NCBI GenBank assembly: GCA_024281015.1
Contig: JAMXLL010000181.1
Span: 1-50,361 of the forward strand
Source: Candidatus Binataceae bacterium
Lineage (GTDB): Bacteria; Desulfobacterota; Binatia; Binatales; Binataceae
DNA: 50,361 nucleotides
Direction: 5' to 3'
Both the position numbers and the translations under genes were made by a program. The notes beneath the pieces are model-generated. The model was not told the origin of the DNA and did not search any database. It was given only the letters and a program-made list of their open reading frames with translations. Each line of letters opens with the position of its first letter. Position 1 is the first letter of the stretch. Below are positions 25,816 to 34,259 of this stretch, piece after piece.

Positions 25816-26289
25816 CTAGCCGCCGATTTCGACCGTTTCGAGCCGGATACCGGCCTGGTCAAACCGCACTACGACCTGGAATTCACCGGTCCTGATCGTT
25901 AGAGAATAAGCGGCGGGCGCGCGGGCGACCACGCTGATCGCGTTAATAGCCTGCCCCGTCAGTCGCGCGAATGCCGCATTGGCAGCATCGATCGAACCTG
26001 CAATTTCTCGTCCGCGTGGGGTTTTTTGAAAGAGCGACCAGAGCGACAGCTCCGCCCCCGGGCCATAGAAGTTGCGGACGCGTCCGCTGGTAAGGAGTAC
26101 TTCGGCTATGGCGCCGAGACGTCCTGCTAATTCGGGCGGCACTTCGAGGGTATCAAGCGCCTCACGCAGCGCCTGATATGGGGCGCGAGCCTCAGCATCT
26201 GGCGCGGCCGCCAGAAACGACTCGAGCTGCGGCGCCAGGATATCGCGCTGCAGCCGGTCCAGCTTCAAGGATTCATTGCGTACCGCCAT
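25816..26289 (-). CDS. unknown protein, third gene of the sulfate-assimilation operon
   Basis: A 157-residue protein I do not recognise. The start at ATG 26289 overlaps the end of cysH by 17 bases; longer frames run inside cysH and are rejected. The first half is helical (LDRLQRDILAPQLESFLAA, then ALDTLEVPPELAGRLGAIAE). The second half has YGPGAELSLWSLFQKTPRG and ends in a beta-rich stretch with AYSLTIRTGEFQVVVRFD. There is no signal peptide, cysteine or cofactor motif. Its coupling to cysH suggests a part in sulfur reduction, for instance as a regulator or assembly factor, but this is inference only. Confidence 0.7.
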   Translation of the reverse strand: MAVRNESLKLDRLQRDILAPQLESFLAAAPDAEARAPYQALREALDTLEVPPELAGRLGAIAEVLLTSGRVRNFYGPGAELSLWSLFQKTPRGREIAGSIDAANAAFARLTGQAINAISVVARAPAAYSLTIRTGEFQVVVRFDQAGIRLETVEIGG

Positions 26290-27106
26290 GACCATTAACG
26301 GCCATTGCGCCGGGAGAGCCATCGGCGTCGTGGCCGCCCAGCAGCGCGGCCAGCTCGTGCTCAAAACCGCCAGTCTCAATGGCGCAATGCATGCCACATT
26401 CTTTGGGCGCTCCCGTTTCCCACCACCAGCGGCCAGAACGCGGATCGGCATCGGCGGCTACAGCGCGGGTGCAGGGGGCGCATCCGATGGACTTATAGCC
26501 TTGGTCATACAACTCGTTATAGGGAACGTCGTTGGCGCGGATGTAATCCCAGACCTCCTCTTCGGTCCAGTCTGCCAACGGCGCAAGCTTTACGATTCCG
26601 CCATGATCGTGGTCGATTTCGATCTTGCGGATGTTGGACCTCGTCGCCCATTGCTCACGCCGTAGCCCTGTGACCCACGCCTCGAAATTCATCAACGCCC
26701 TCCTGAGCGGCAGGACTTTGCGTATCTGGCAGCAAAGCAGCCGGAGGTTGACATCGCGATGAAAAAGGTTGGCGCCGTGGCGGGTGACCATCTGCTCGAC
26801 AACCCGCGTGTCGGGCTGGAACACCTCGATCCGGATATCATATCGGTCGCGAATACGATCGATGAGCTGGTAAGTCTGCTCGGGTTGGCGGCCCGTATCT
26901 ATGGTGAATACGCGAACGGTGGGGTCAATTCGCCAGGCCATGTCAATCAGCGCGCAGCCTTCGGCTTGAAAGCTCGAACAGATGCCGAGCTGCGAACCGA
27001 ATCGTTCTACCGCCCAGCCGAGAACCTCCTGCGGCTCCTGGCTATCGAGTTCGACTGCGGCTTCTCCCGCTTCGAGTTCATCCATTAAGTAACGTTCGGT
27101 CTGCAT
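26273..27106 (-). CDS. cysH: assimilatory adenylyl-sulfate (APS/PAPS) reductase
   Basis: A 277-residue CysH. Cys125-Cys126 and Cys209/Cys212 (CAPC) are the four [4Fe-4S] ligands that mark the APS-preferring type, and Cys237 in KECGMH is the catalytic cysteine. SSFQAEGCALIDM and VFTIDTGRQPEQTY form the nucleotide-binding part. The enzyme reduces APS to sulfite using thioredoxin. The last 30 residues (GGHDADGSPGAMAVNGHGG) are a low-complexity tail. The gene follows the siroheme reductase by 120 bases and overlaps the next gene. No cysD/cysN or sat gene is in the window. Confidence 0.95.
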   Translation of the reverse strand: MQTERYLMDELEAGEAAVELDSQEPQEVLGWAVERFGSQLGICSSFQAEGCALIDMAWRIDPTVRVFTIDTGRQPEQTYQLIDRIRDRYDIRIEVFQPDTRVVEQMVTRHGANLFHRDVNLRLLCCQIRKVLPLRRALMNFEAWVTGLRREQWATRSNIRKIEIDHDHGGIVKLAPLADWTEEEVWDYIRANDVPYNELYDQGYKSIGCAPCTRAVAADADPRSGRWWWETGAPKECGMHCAIETGGFEHELAALLGGHDADGSPGAMAVNGHGGTQ

Positions 27107-27226
27107 CTTCTGTCACCAACCGAGACTAGTAGGAGGGGCAGCCTTGACCCGAGAAGCGAAGGATCGCGGCCACCGGTCGAGGTCGCTTAAGTACGTTCTG
27201 AGCTGACCTCTGTTGTTGGGCACGGC

Positions 27227-28855
27227 TCAATCCGTCAGTTGCGGCGCGACGGAACTTGCGGTCTCACCTGCGCCCAGCGCCATCAAAAAATTGTCGGGCA
27301 TCCTCGCGCAAAAACGCGTAAACGACTCGCCTGACAACCGATTCTGCAAATAGCCGGCGAACAGCCTGGTTACGGTGCCTTCAACCTGGGCAGACGGCAC
27401 GCGACGCAGAAGCGGCTTGCCGATAGCCGCATCCGGCCCCAGCCCGCCACGCAAGATGATATCGAACGCTTCCAATGGTTCGCCGTTGGGGCCGCGGCCC
27501 GTGGTCCCCTGAAGACCGATGTCGCCGGTCCAATGCTGTGCGCACGCATGCGGACAAGCATCGAGATTAAGCTTCAGACCCGCAACTTGATCACCGAATT
27601 CCGCCGTCAGCTGCCGGATCAGCGACGCGAGCTTTTCCTTGCTGGGCGTGACTGCATAATTACAATGGGGATCGCCGATGCAACCGATGGAGGATCCATA
27701 AAGCCCGTTCACCTCCAGTGGAAACCCGATCTCCCCAACTTCAGCGATAGCCTCCTCCAGCCGCTCTCGGGGAATGCCGCTGAGGATGAAGTTCTGGCGG
27801 CGAGTCAGCCGGATGTCACCGCCATAGCTCGACGCCAAGTCGGCAATACGGCGCATTTGGCGACCGCTCATCAAACCAAGGTAGACTGGAAAGCCTACAT
27901 AGAATCTTCCCGTCTCGTTCTGCTCGTGCACCCCCATATGGTCACTCTCGCCTGCCGGTAACGGCAGTTCAGTCAGCGGTTCCAGCGCAGCACCGAATCG
28001 CGCCTCGACTAACTGCCTGAAGGCATCGACGCCGTAGTCATCAATCATAAACTTGAGGCGCGCTTTGACCCGTGAGAGACGGTATTCGGTGCTTGACTGC
28101 CACGCATCGATAATTGCGCGCAGGACCGGCAAAGCCTGGTCGCAGGTGATGAAGACTCCCAAATGGCGAGAAAGTCGAGGCGTCGAAGATTGGCCGCCCC
28201 CGACTCGGACAGCGAAACCCGCCTGCCCATTGTGAACTGTGCCGACCAAAGCAATGCAGTTAATTTCCGGTGCATTGCATTGATAGGTACACGCAGAGAT
28301 CGTGATTTTGTGCTTGCGCGGCAAGTCCGAGTAGTCCCGGTTTCCATAGAAGAAGCCGGCGGCTTGCTTGGTTAACCCGCTAACATCAAACAGTTCCTCC
28401 CGGTCAACGCCGGCCACCGGGCAACCAGTTATATTGCGCACGACGTCGCCGCACCCGCCCATCGTGGTCAGCCCAACCGCCTTTAACCGATCGAGGATAG
28501 ACGGAAAACGTTCAAGTGAGATGTAATGGAGCTGGATATTCTGCCGGGTTGTCAATTCTCCCTGATCGCGGCCGTATGCTTCGGAAATGTCCCCGATCAC
28601 ACGCAGTCCATCAGGGGTCAGCACGCCGCCAGGAATCTTCACTCGCATCATAAAGGTTCCGACTTTCGGCTTGTCGTGGTACATGCCGAACCATTGGAGG
28701 CGAACGATGTCTTCTTCAGGCAGCTTTTCGTAAGGAGTGGAGATCAATCGTTGCCATTGACCGGCCAATTCCGTTGGAAAAAGCTCGTTTTTCAGCCTTT
28801 CGACTGAATTACGTTTTAGCACCAGCTCGCGAGATGGGGGTTCGCGTTTCGGCAC
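27227..28855 (-). CDS. siroheme [4Fe-4S] sulfite/nitrite reductase, ferredoxin-type
   Basis: A 542-residue one-polypeptide reductase with the duplicated ferredoxin-like/siroheme fold. The first half has GELTTRQNIQLHYI and RNITGCPVAGVD. The second has RLTRRQNFILSGI and the cluster ligands Cys392/Cys398 (CIGDPHC) with Cys434/Cys438 (CPHAC), which bridge to siroheme. Sequence alone does not separate sulfite from nitrite reductases, but the neighbouring cysH makes six-electron reduction of sulfite to sulfide the likely job. It starts at ATG 28855, divergent from an Rrf2 regulator 157 bases away. Confidence 0.94.
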   Translation of the reverse strand: MPKREPPSRELVLKRNSVERLKNELFPTELAGQWQRLISTPYEKLPEEDIVRLQWFGMYHDKPKVGTFMMRVKIPGGVLTPDGLRVIGDISEAYGRDQGELTTRQNIQLHYISLERFPSILDRLKAVGLTTMGGCGDVVRNITGCPVAGVDREELFDVSGLTKQAAGFFYGNRDYSDLPRKHKITISACTYQCNAPEINCIALVGTVHNGQAGFAVRVGGGQSSTPRLSRHLGVFITCDQALPVLRAIIDAWQSSTEYRLSRVKARLKFMIDDYGVDAFRQLVEARFGAALEPLTELPLPAGESDHMGVHEQNETGRFYVGFPVYLGLMSGRQMRRIADLASSYGGDIRLTRRQNFILSGIPRERLEEAIAEVGEIGFPLEVNGLYGSSIGCIGDPHCNYAVTPSKEKLASLIRQLTAEFGDQVAGLKLNLDACPHACAQHWTGDIGLQGTTGRGPNGEPLEAFDIILRGGLGPDAAIGKPLLRRVPSAQVEGTVTRLFAGYLQNRLSGESFTRFCARMPDNFLMALGAGETASSVAPQLTD

Positions 28856-28900
28856 TGGACCGCACTCTCCAGGGACTGAGTTACTTCGGGAAAACGTAAC

Positions 28901-28925
28901 TTATGCGAGTATATTAGTCAAGAAT
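28901..28925 (-). promoter_or_regulatory. candidate Rrf2/IscR-like operator overlapping the reductase promoter
   Basis: Read on the minus strand, the site carries CTTGACT, then AATA, then TACTCGCATAA. This matches the IscR type 1 consensus (GACT, A/T spacer, near-AGT) in most positions of the left half and several of the right. TTGACT could also serve as the -35 box of the reductase operon. It lies between the Rrf2 gene and the sulfite reductase gene, where such a repressor would be expected to bind. Confidence 0.45.
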
Positions 28926-29012
28926 TTAGGTGAGTTGGAAAGTTATCTATTCCTGCGAGCCATTGGACCTGCTACAAATGTGGTCGACAGTATACAAACC
29001 ACTTAGCGACGG

Positions 29013-29453
29013 ATGAAATTTGGAGTTGGCGTAGACTATTGCCTCAAGGCCCTGATCTTGTTGGCAGAGCGTTTCCCGTCCGGGCAGCCGCAACGGGTCG
29101 AAGAAATTGCCGCTGCTCAGAACATCCCCGAAAATTATCTCCGCCGCCTTCTACTTGAGCTCAAACGCGGAGGCTTGGTGGCCAGCCAGAAGGGACCGAA
29201 CGGAGGGTACGTCCTCGCGCGTCATCCGGCGAAGATCAGCATGGCAGACGTGGTGCTGCTGATCGAGGGCGACTATGTACCAGTTGAATGCCTCGAGGCA
29301 GGCGTGATGAACTCGATTTGTCAACGCGGCGATGCTTGCGCGATGCGGCAAGTCTGGTGTGAGATCCGGGACAACGTCAACGCCATTCTTCGCCGCACGA
29401 CCTTACAATCCTTGACCGAGCGCCGCCGTGTCGCGATTAATTTTCAAATCTAG
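29013..29453 (+). CDS. Rrf2-family transcriptional regulator
   Basis: A 146-residue regulator of the Rrf2 family (IscR, CymR, NsrR). The winged helix-turn-helix is at the N-terminus: YCLKALILLAER, VEEIAAAQNIPENYLRRLLL and GLVASQKGPNGGYVLAR. Cysteines at 93, 103, 109 and 116 lie where IscR-type members hold an Fe-S cluster, though the spacing differs. It is divergent from the sulfite reductase operon and probably controls it, as CymR controls cysteine genes in Firmicutes. Whether it senses Fe-S status, nitric oxide or a sulfur metabolite cannot be told. No strong Shine-Dalgarno is seen before the ATG. Confidence 0.93.
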   Translation: MKFGVGVDYCLKALILLAERFPSGQPQRVEEIAAAQNIPENYLRRLLLELKRGGLVASQKGPNGGYVLARHPAKISMADVVLLIEGDYVPVECLEAGVMNSICQRGDACAMRQVWCEIRDNVNAILRRTTLQSLTERRRVAINFQI

Positions 29454-29465
29454 GTCAAAGAATGA

Positions 29466-29494
29466 CCGGCTGATGGGCCTCAGCCGGCCTTCTT
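29466..29494. terminator. intrinsic terminator between convergent Rrf2 and SDR genes
   Basis: CCGGCTGA (29466-29473) and TCAGCCGG (29480-29487) form a perfect 8-bp stem with a 6-base loop, followed by CCTTCTT. On the other strand it is followed by TCATTCTTT. A smaller stem, GGTCA/TGACC (29453-29467), overlaps it. It may serve both converging genes. Confidence 0.65.
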
Positions 29495-29519
29495 GGGTAA
29501 AATCGGCCAGCCTGCAACG

Positions 29520-30242
29520 TCAGGCTCGACCATAAACAGGCACCACCGCGCCTGACGTTATCTGATTTTGCTCAGAACAAAGATAGGCGATGGTTCTGGC
29601 GATGTGTTCCGGCTTGACCCAATTTTCATGCTTGGCGTTCGGCATCGCCTTGCGATTCGCCTCGGTGTCGATCGTGCTGGGCGCGATAGCATTAACCAGC
29701 ACATTGTCGTTTAGGACTTCCTCCGCAAGCGAGGCGGTGAAAGTCTTGATTGCGCCCTTGGCAATCGCGTAGGCGGCAAATTCACCAGCGCCCAAAAGAC
29801 CGGTACGGGAACTCACCGAGACGATTCGGCCGTACTTGTTCTTTTGCATTACCGGCACAATCGCGCGGCAGCAGAGAAAAGTCGGTTTAAGGTTCAGATC
29901 GAACATCGACTGCCATTCCGCGATACTGGTATCGGCGATAGTCTTGCCGCCCCAAAAGCCGCCGACCAGGTTTATCAGGATATCGATCCGTGACATCTTT
30001 CGCACCGTTTCGTCGACGAAACGGGCGACTTGCTGCTCGTCGCCCAGGTCCACTTTGCTGAGGAAGATATCAGATGAAGCGAAGCGGTTGGCCATGCGAT
30101 CGTTGAACATCGGCACTTCGGCCTCAACGATCCAGGGTACCGCGACGCGGCCGCCCTCTTCCAGGAAACACTCACTGACGGCGCGACCCAGCGCCCCGGT
30201 TCCGCCAGTGATTACCGCGACTCGATTCTTAAGCAAATCCAT
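29520..30242 (-). CDS. short-chain dehydrogenase/reductase
   Basis: A 240-residue classical SDR. The cofactor motif TGGTGALG is at about residues 12-19, the catalytic Ser is in VSVSSRTG (about 144), and Tyr158/Lys162 are in YAIAK. The usual NNAG is NLVG here. It would interconvert an alcohol and a ketone with NAD(P). GGAGG stands just before the ATG at 30242. It is last in the minus-strand set NIPSNAP, amidohydrolase, SDR, 207 bases after the amidohydrolase, so it may have its own promoter. Confidence 0.93.
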   Translation of the reverse strand: MDLLKNRVAVITGGTGALGRAVSECFLEEGGRVAVPWIVEAEVPMFNDRMANRFASSDIFLSKVDLGDEQQVARFVDETVRKMSRIDILINLVGGFWGGKTIADTSIAEWQSMFDLNLKPTFLCCRAIVPVMQKNKYGRIVSVSSRTGLLGAGEFAAYAIAKGAIKTFTASLAEEVLNDNVLVNAIAPSTIDTEANRKAMPNAKHENWVKPEHIARTIAYLCSEQNQITSGAVVPVYGRA

Positions 30243-30449
30243 CGCCTGCCTCCATTGTTCTTTTCACCGACCCGGCATGCCCGCGCTTCGCGATCCTCGT
30301 TAGCATGCAGATCTGCCCGTGTCTCGTCCCCTGCGCAACGGGAGAGCTTGGGTCAAGTGAATGCTCGTGGCAGGTTAGGAAACATCGCCGCGCACGTCCA
30401 GTGCTGCTGTCGCAGTGCATTCATACTGGAGTCGAAGCGTCGGTGCCGC

Positions 30450-31928
30450 TCAGGGACCTGCCAATGCTCTAGGCCGATATTCGTTTAACAGTTGCGCTAC
30501 TGCATCTTCCACAATCGTGCCCGCAAAGAAATCGGAGTTCACCCGAGTCTTGGCGCTTACCGGATTTGTAAACACAAGATCGCGGAAATCCGGTTCGGTG
30601 ATAAGTCCATGCTCGACCAATTCCCACGCTTCCTTGGCCGCGTCGCGCATGTCCGGCAGGTCGTAATGGCCCAGGTCGGAACTGTAGAGGACGTTCAGCC
30701 GCGCGCCGAAGGCATTCTTGCGCGTGTCAAATGCCAGAGCCGTCATTGGATCATCGCCCTCGCACCCGAAGAAAAAATTAGAGAAGAGGTTCCTGATGTC
30801 CTCCTTGCGCCTTACGCCGCAAAGCGCCCATTCGTCAATATCTTCCGGCTTTTCGTCTCTGCCCCATAACAGGTTGGACCGGAGCTCGGTGGCGTACGGC
30901 ATACGGCCGTGATACGCGGGAGGACTGTAGTCGCGGAAGAGGCGTTCGATGAGAGTCTGATCCAGCGTCGCCGGGCTGTATCGTTGTGCAATTTCAGCAT
31001 TGTGCTTTTCCCAATGACCGACCAAATCGGCGAGCAACGTGCATCCCCAGGCCGCACCTCCTTCGAGGAACGAGAAGGTGAGGCCGGGAAAGCGCCTTGT
31101 CACACCGCCAAAGAACAAGGCCTTGCAGATGGCTTCGCCCGCCGCCGCGAAATGGCCGATATGGTTGTAAGTAAAATTAGAAATCGAGGTGCGGGTGAAA
31201 AGCCCGACCGAGCCGGAATGGAAGGTCGGTGCGATTTTCAAAGCGAGACATTTTTCCCACACCGGATCGTAATCGTACTCGCTATCCAAACCGATAACGT
31301 CGAGCCAAGAAGCGTTATGCCCAGCGTCGGCTGACCGGCGCATGGCCGCGGCGATTGGCCGTCTAACGTAGCTTGGCATCAATGCCGCTTTCAAACCGAG
31401 GGTGCTCACAGAGTATTCAAGTTCCGCCATGGCTTCGGCCGGCGAGTGCATTGGGACAACGGCGACGGGCGTCATCCGATCCGCGAATTCGCCAAATGTA
31501 TCCGCGTGCAGTTTGTTCAAGGCGCGACACGCGGCTCCTCTCAGTTCGTCATCGGCCAGATGGAGCAGGAAGAGCCCGATGCTCGGATAGATGATAGTAA
31601 AATCGAGCCCCATTTCGTCGAGCCGCTCATAAAGCAGTTTCGGCAATGAGCTGGTAGCCCGGTCCAGCGTGTTGGCTGCCGGATGCACCCAGAAATGGGG
31701 CCGGGTCTGTCGATGATCGCGGCGCTCTTGGGGCGACATTTTGTACCATCGAAAGACGAAGGGGCTATCCGGCAAAGCCATGAGTCGATCTACTGCGCGC
31801 GAGCCGCCAACGTCGCGCAGGTAATCGAAGAGGACAGGTTCGAATTCCGCTGTATGCCCGTCAGAGTCGATGATCGGATGTTTGAGCTTTTCTCTGATCA
31901 TAGCGGACGCGGATTTAGTACTTTTCAT
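30450..31928 (-). CDS. metal-dependent amidohydrolase (amidohydrolase_2 family), paralogue of 18076-19515
   Basis: A 492-residue protein of the same DxDGH amidohydrolase type: HPIIDSDGHTAEFEP near the N-terminus, FHSGSVG and YNHIGHFAAAGEA in the middle, YSSDLGHYDLPDM near the C-terminus. Long stretches agree with the other copy (NTLDRAT, GLDSEYDYDPVWEKC, KALFFGGVTRRFP). ATG 31928 is preferred for the GGAGG eight bases upstream; the frame runs nine codons further. Its operon partners differ: a tandem NIPSNAP protein 42 bases upstream and an SDR downstream. Probably it processes a related but different acid or cyclic compound. Confidence 0.92.
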   Translation of the reverse strand: MKSTKSASAMIREKLKHPIIDSDGHTAEFEPVLFDYLRDVGGSRAVDRLMALPDSPFVFRWYKMSPQERRDHRQTRPHFWVHPAANTLDRATSSLPKLLYERLDEMGLDFTIIYPSIGLFLLHLADDELRGAACRALNKLHADTFGEFADRMTPVAVVPMHSPAEAMAELEYSVSTLGLKAALMPSYVRRPIAAAMRRSADAGHNASWLDVIGLDSEYDYDPVWEKCLALKIAPTFHSGSVGLFTRTSISNFTYNHIGHFAAAGEAICKALFFGGVTRRFPGLTFSFLEGGAAWGCTLLADLVGHWEKHNAEIAQRYSPATLDQTLIERLFRDYSPPAYHGRMPYATELRSNLLWGRDEKPEDIDEWALCGVRRKEDIRNLFSNFFFGCEGDDPMTALAFDTRKNAFGARLNVLYSSDLGHYDLPDMRDAAKEAWELVEHGLITEPDFRDLVFTNPVSAKTRVNSDFFAGTIVEDAVAQLLNEYRPRALAGP

Positions 31929-31970
31929 ATGCTCGTCCTCCAGGGCACCTGACACAGCGCTGATCGCCGG

Positions 31971-32585
31971 TTAGTGCAGCGGCGAGAAGGATGCCGGCAC
32001 TGCCAGAGCATTCTCCTGACGGAGCAGACCCGCACCCGAGCGTGGTGGCCATATTCCCTGCTGGACTGCTTCGCGGCGGATACGCTCGCGTTCAGCATAA
32101 TCGCGGTACGCCCAGATATGCACCCATTTGTTCAGTCCGCCCAGCTCTGAATACCAGCATCCCACCAGTGGCGATAACCGCGTGCGCGCCTCGATCTTCT
32201 CGCTCCAGCGCTCGATGACCGTAGGCATAGCGCCTGGCGCATACGTGTAAGTGCGAATTTCGTAGAGGAGGCCTAGAGCCCGGTCTTCGAGAGGGGGCGA
32301 AAATGGCGCCGGGACGAAGATCTCAGCCTTTGCCTCAATGATGAACTCGCCGATGTTTGGCGGCCATCCTGCCGCCTTGACTGCTGCTTCGCGCGCCTGC
32401 TCGCGGTGGGCGAGACTGTCATAGGGCCAGATGTGGATTATCTGGTTGAGTGGGCCAACCTCCGTGTGCCAGAGACCGGCGAGTCGGGAGAACTTGAGCC
32501 GTCCCGGCAGCGCCTCACCAAAACGCTCTTCCACGGTAGCGACAGTGCCCGGCTTCAACGTGTAGGTCCGCATTTCAACGATCAT
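31971..32585 (-). CDS. tandem NIPSNAP-domain protein
   Basis: A 204-residue protein made of two NIPSNAP (dimeric alpha/beta barrel) repeats. Repeat 1 starts MIVEMRTYTLKPGTVATVEE and repeat 2 (about residue 107) starts LLYEIRTYTYAPGAMPTVIE. Each continues with a W-H/Y-E-G-LN-HIWxY pattern, as in LNQIIHIWPY and LNKWVHIWAY. The fold is shared with small monooxygenases and EthD-like proteins, but many members have no known function. The ATG at 32585 has GGAG eight bases upstream; the longer frame to 32840 is not supported. It leads the amidohydrolase/SDR operon. Confidence 0.93.
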   Translation of the reverse strand: MIVEMRTYTLKPGTVATVEERFGEALPGRLKFSRLAGLWHTEVGPLNQIIHIWPYDSLAHREQAREAAVKAAGWPPNIGEFIIEAKAEIFVPAPFSPPLEDRALGLLYEIRTYTYAPGAMPTVIERWSEKIEARTRLSPLVGCWYSELGGLNKWVHIWAYRDYAERERIRREAVQQGIWPPRSGAGLLRQENALAVPASFSPLH

Positions 32586-32939
32586 AAGTTTGCTCCGGCG
32601 TTTGGATTGCAAATGATACCGCAGGAATGGGTTGATAATACGAAAGGCCGCGCCCTGCTGGACAATCGCAGGTGGCCAAGGCGCAGCCCGGTTGCCATAA
32701 TTGCAGCACAATGAAAACGCTGGCAACACGAATGATGAAAGTGCGGCCTTTCGGTTATCAGCTTTTGTTTTCTGGTCTCCATGACCGGACTGGCAATCGG
32801 GCGCGCCACCGGCGACGAGTTCTGAGCGATGTTCCGGCAATCTAAACCCGTCTGTGGAGATTGTCTGTATCCTGGCGCAAGAGAACCAGGGGCCTGATGT
32901 CAGTAAGGCGACACCAAAATCAATCCAGGTGCGGAAACA

Positions 32940-33335
32940 ATGGATATCAAGCGAAGCGGTTCACAGCCCTCCCGCAAAGGACCGGCTGATAATTTTACCG
33001 GCTCGGTACGAGTCGATCCTCTCTTCGATCCGCCCGAGCCGGCGCGCGCGTTCGGTGCCCTCGTCACATTCGAACCGGGAGCCCGCACCGCGTGGCATAC
33101 CCACCCCCTCGGCCAGACTCTAATCGTCACTTCCGGGTGCGGCTGGACTCAGTGTTGGGGCGAACCTAAAGAGGAAATCCGGCCGGGCGACGTAATCTGG
33201 TGTCCCCCCGGCAAGAAGCATTGGCATGGTGCGACGGCTACGACCGCGATGTCACACATCGCCATCGTGGAAAAACTCAACGGCAAGGCAATCGATTGGA
33301 TGGAAAAAGTCAGCGACGAACAATACCTGGGCTGA
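32940..33335 (+). CDS. single-domain cupin
   Basis: A 131-residue cupin. Motif 1 is [17 protein letters not shown], giving His53, His55 and Gln59, and motif 2 is [18 protein letters not shown], giving His94/His96. The set His-His-Gln-His matches the manganese-binding cupins related to (R)-selective hydroxynitrile lyases and to small-molecule-binding cupins often annotated as such. The real substrate is unknown. The gene is divergent from the NIPSNAP operon and may belong to that pathway. Confidence 0.92.
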   Translation: MDIKRSGSQPSRKGPADNFTGSVRVDPLFDPPEPARAFGALVTFEPGARTAWHTHPLGQTLIVTSGCGWTQCWGEPKEEIRPGDVIWCPPGKKHWHGATATTAMSHIAIVEKLNGKAIDWMEKVSDEQYLG

Positions 33336-34259
33336 TGAAGGCGCCCGTGAAAGCAAGATACGCCCCGACCCGACGGAAGCGGAGCGGAGCAAAGGTGAGC
33401 TTGATGAAATCGAAGCGCCGCTTCACGAATTAATCGCAGAGTGCGCGGTTCCCTGAGTTTGCACGAACTTCTCGGCGGCAATACATGGCTCGTCGGTCGT
33501 GTAACTGGTCAGGAGTATGCCAAGCTGGACGCCTATTCCGATCACATCTAACCAGAGCTACCCGTGCGAACCGTGAAGGGGGGGCGGTTTGGCTCCGCTA
33601 CCGGCTTGAAGGCTGTTAGGAATGGACAAACGCGTTTGTCCGAATCGTACACATGGTCGCATCGCATGCAAGCAGTCCTCATCAATGGATAATCACGCCA
33701 TTCCACAGGGCTTAGAAAACCCCCGCATTTCTGCTGTCGAGATTGCAGCTTGACCGGCGGACTCAGCAACCTAAGCGCTGCTCTAAATTCTCAGAGGCTC
33801 GGATTTCGAGCAGTCGAGCACCACCCGACCTCCCGCCAATCCGTGGAAACGAACGGTTGGTCTGACATCCTTCTTATACCCGATTACGATGTGGTGGGTG
33901 AAAAGGATTCCTTCGGCGTCGTGTTGGTTTAGCCCCGTTTGCTCCAGAACGATTATCCGAACGCAATTGCAGCGCCGTTTCGGCCGGCAGCTTAGTCTGC
34001 GATCGGCATGGTGGTTGCAGCTTTTATCAAGCTTTGGATGGCGTTGCGCCGATCAGCGCAGAACGGCTGTCCGGTACATGGAGTAAGTTGGGCGGAGCCG
34101 CCGGGGACTGAACGCGAAGTAATCGAGAATCGCTCTCTGCGAGGACGCGGCGACAGTTATTGCTCGTGCGCTGAGTAATCTCGTGGTCGCTATTCGGGAT
34201 ACTGACTGCTCGCGACTCTCATTGTAGCTACATTCGACAACTAATGAGGGCTCATATAC
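33336..34259. other. gene-poor region with an 18-bp palindrome
   Basis: More than 900 bases between the cupin and glgX without a gene I can defend. The first 200 bases continue in frames that look partly protein-like (the stretch ending in AKLDAYSDHI before a stop at about 33549), which may be a gene remnant. The perfect palindrome at 33624-33641 is listed separately. The last 200 bases should hold the glgX promoter. Confidence 0.5.
33624..33641. promoter_or_regulatory. 18-bp perfect palindrome, possible operator
   Basis: GGACAAACGCGTTTGTCC reads the same on both strands, with 9-bp half-sites and no spacer. This symmetry is typical of dimeric repressor operators such as those of TetR or LacI type. 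It lies about 620 bases upstream of glgX and 290 after the cupin. No adjacent regulator gene exists in the window. Confidence 0.5.

Noticed and set aside
32586-32840. N-terminal extension of the NIPSNAP protein by 85 residues
   Set aside because: Low-complexity, no homology, and a good Shine-Dalgarno stands before the internal ATG at 32585.
33340-33550. Frames after the cupin gene ending in ECAVP and in AKLDAYSDHI
   Set aside because: Parts look protein-like, but the frames are short, lack good starts and match nothing I know; at most a gene remnant.
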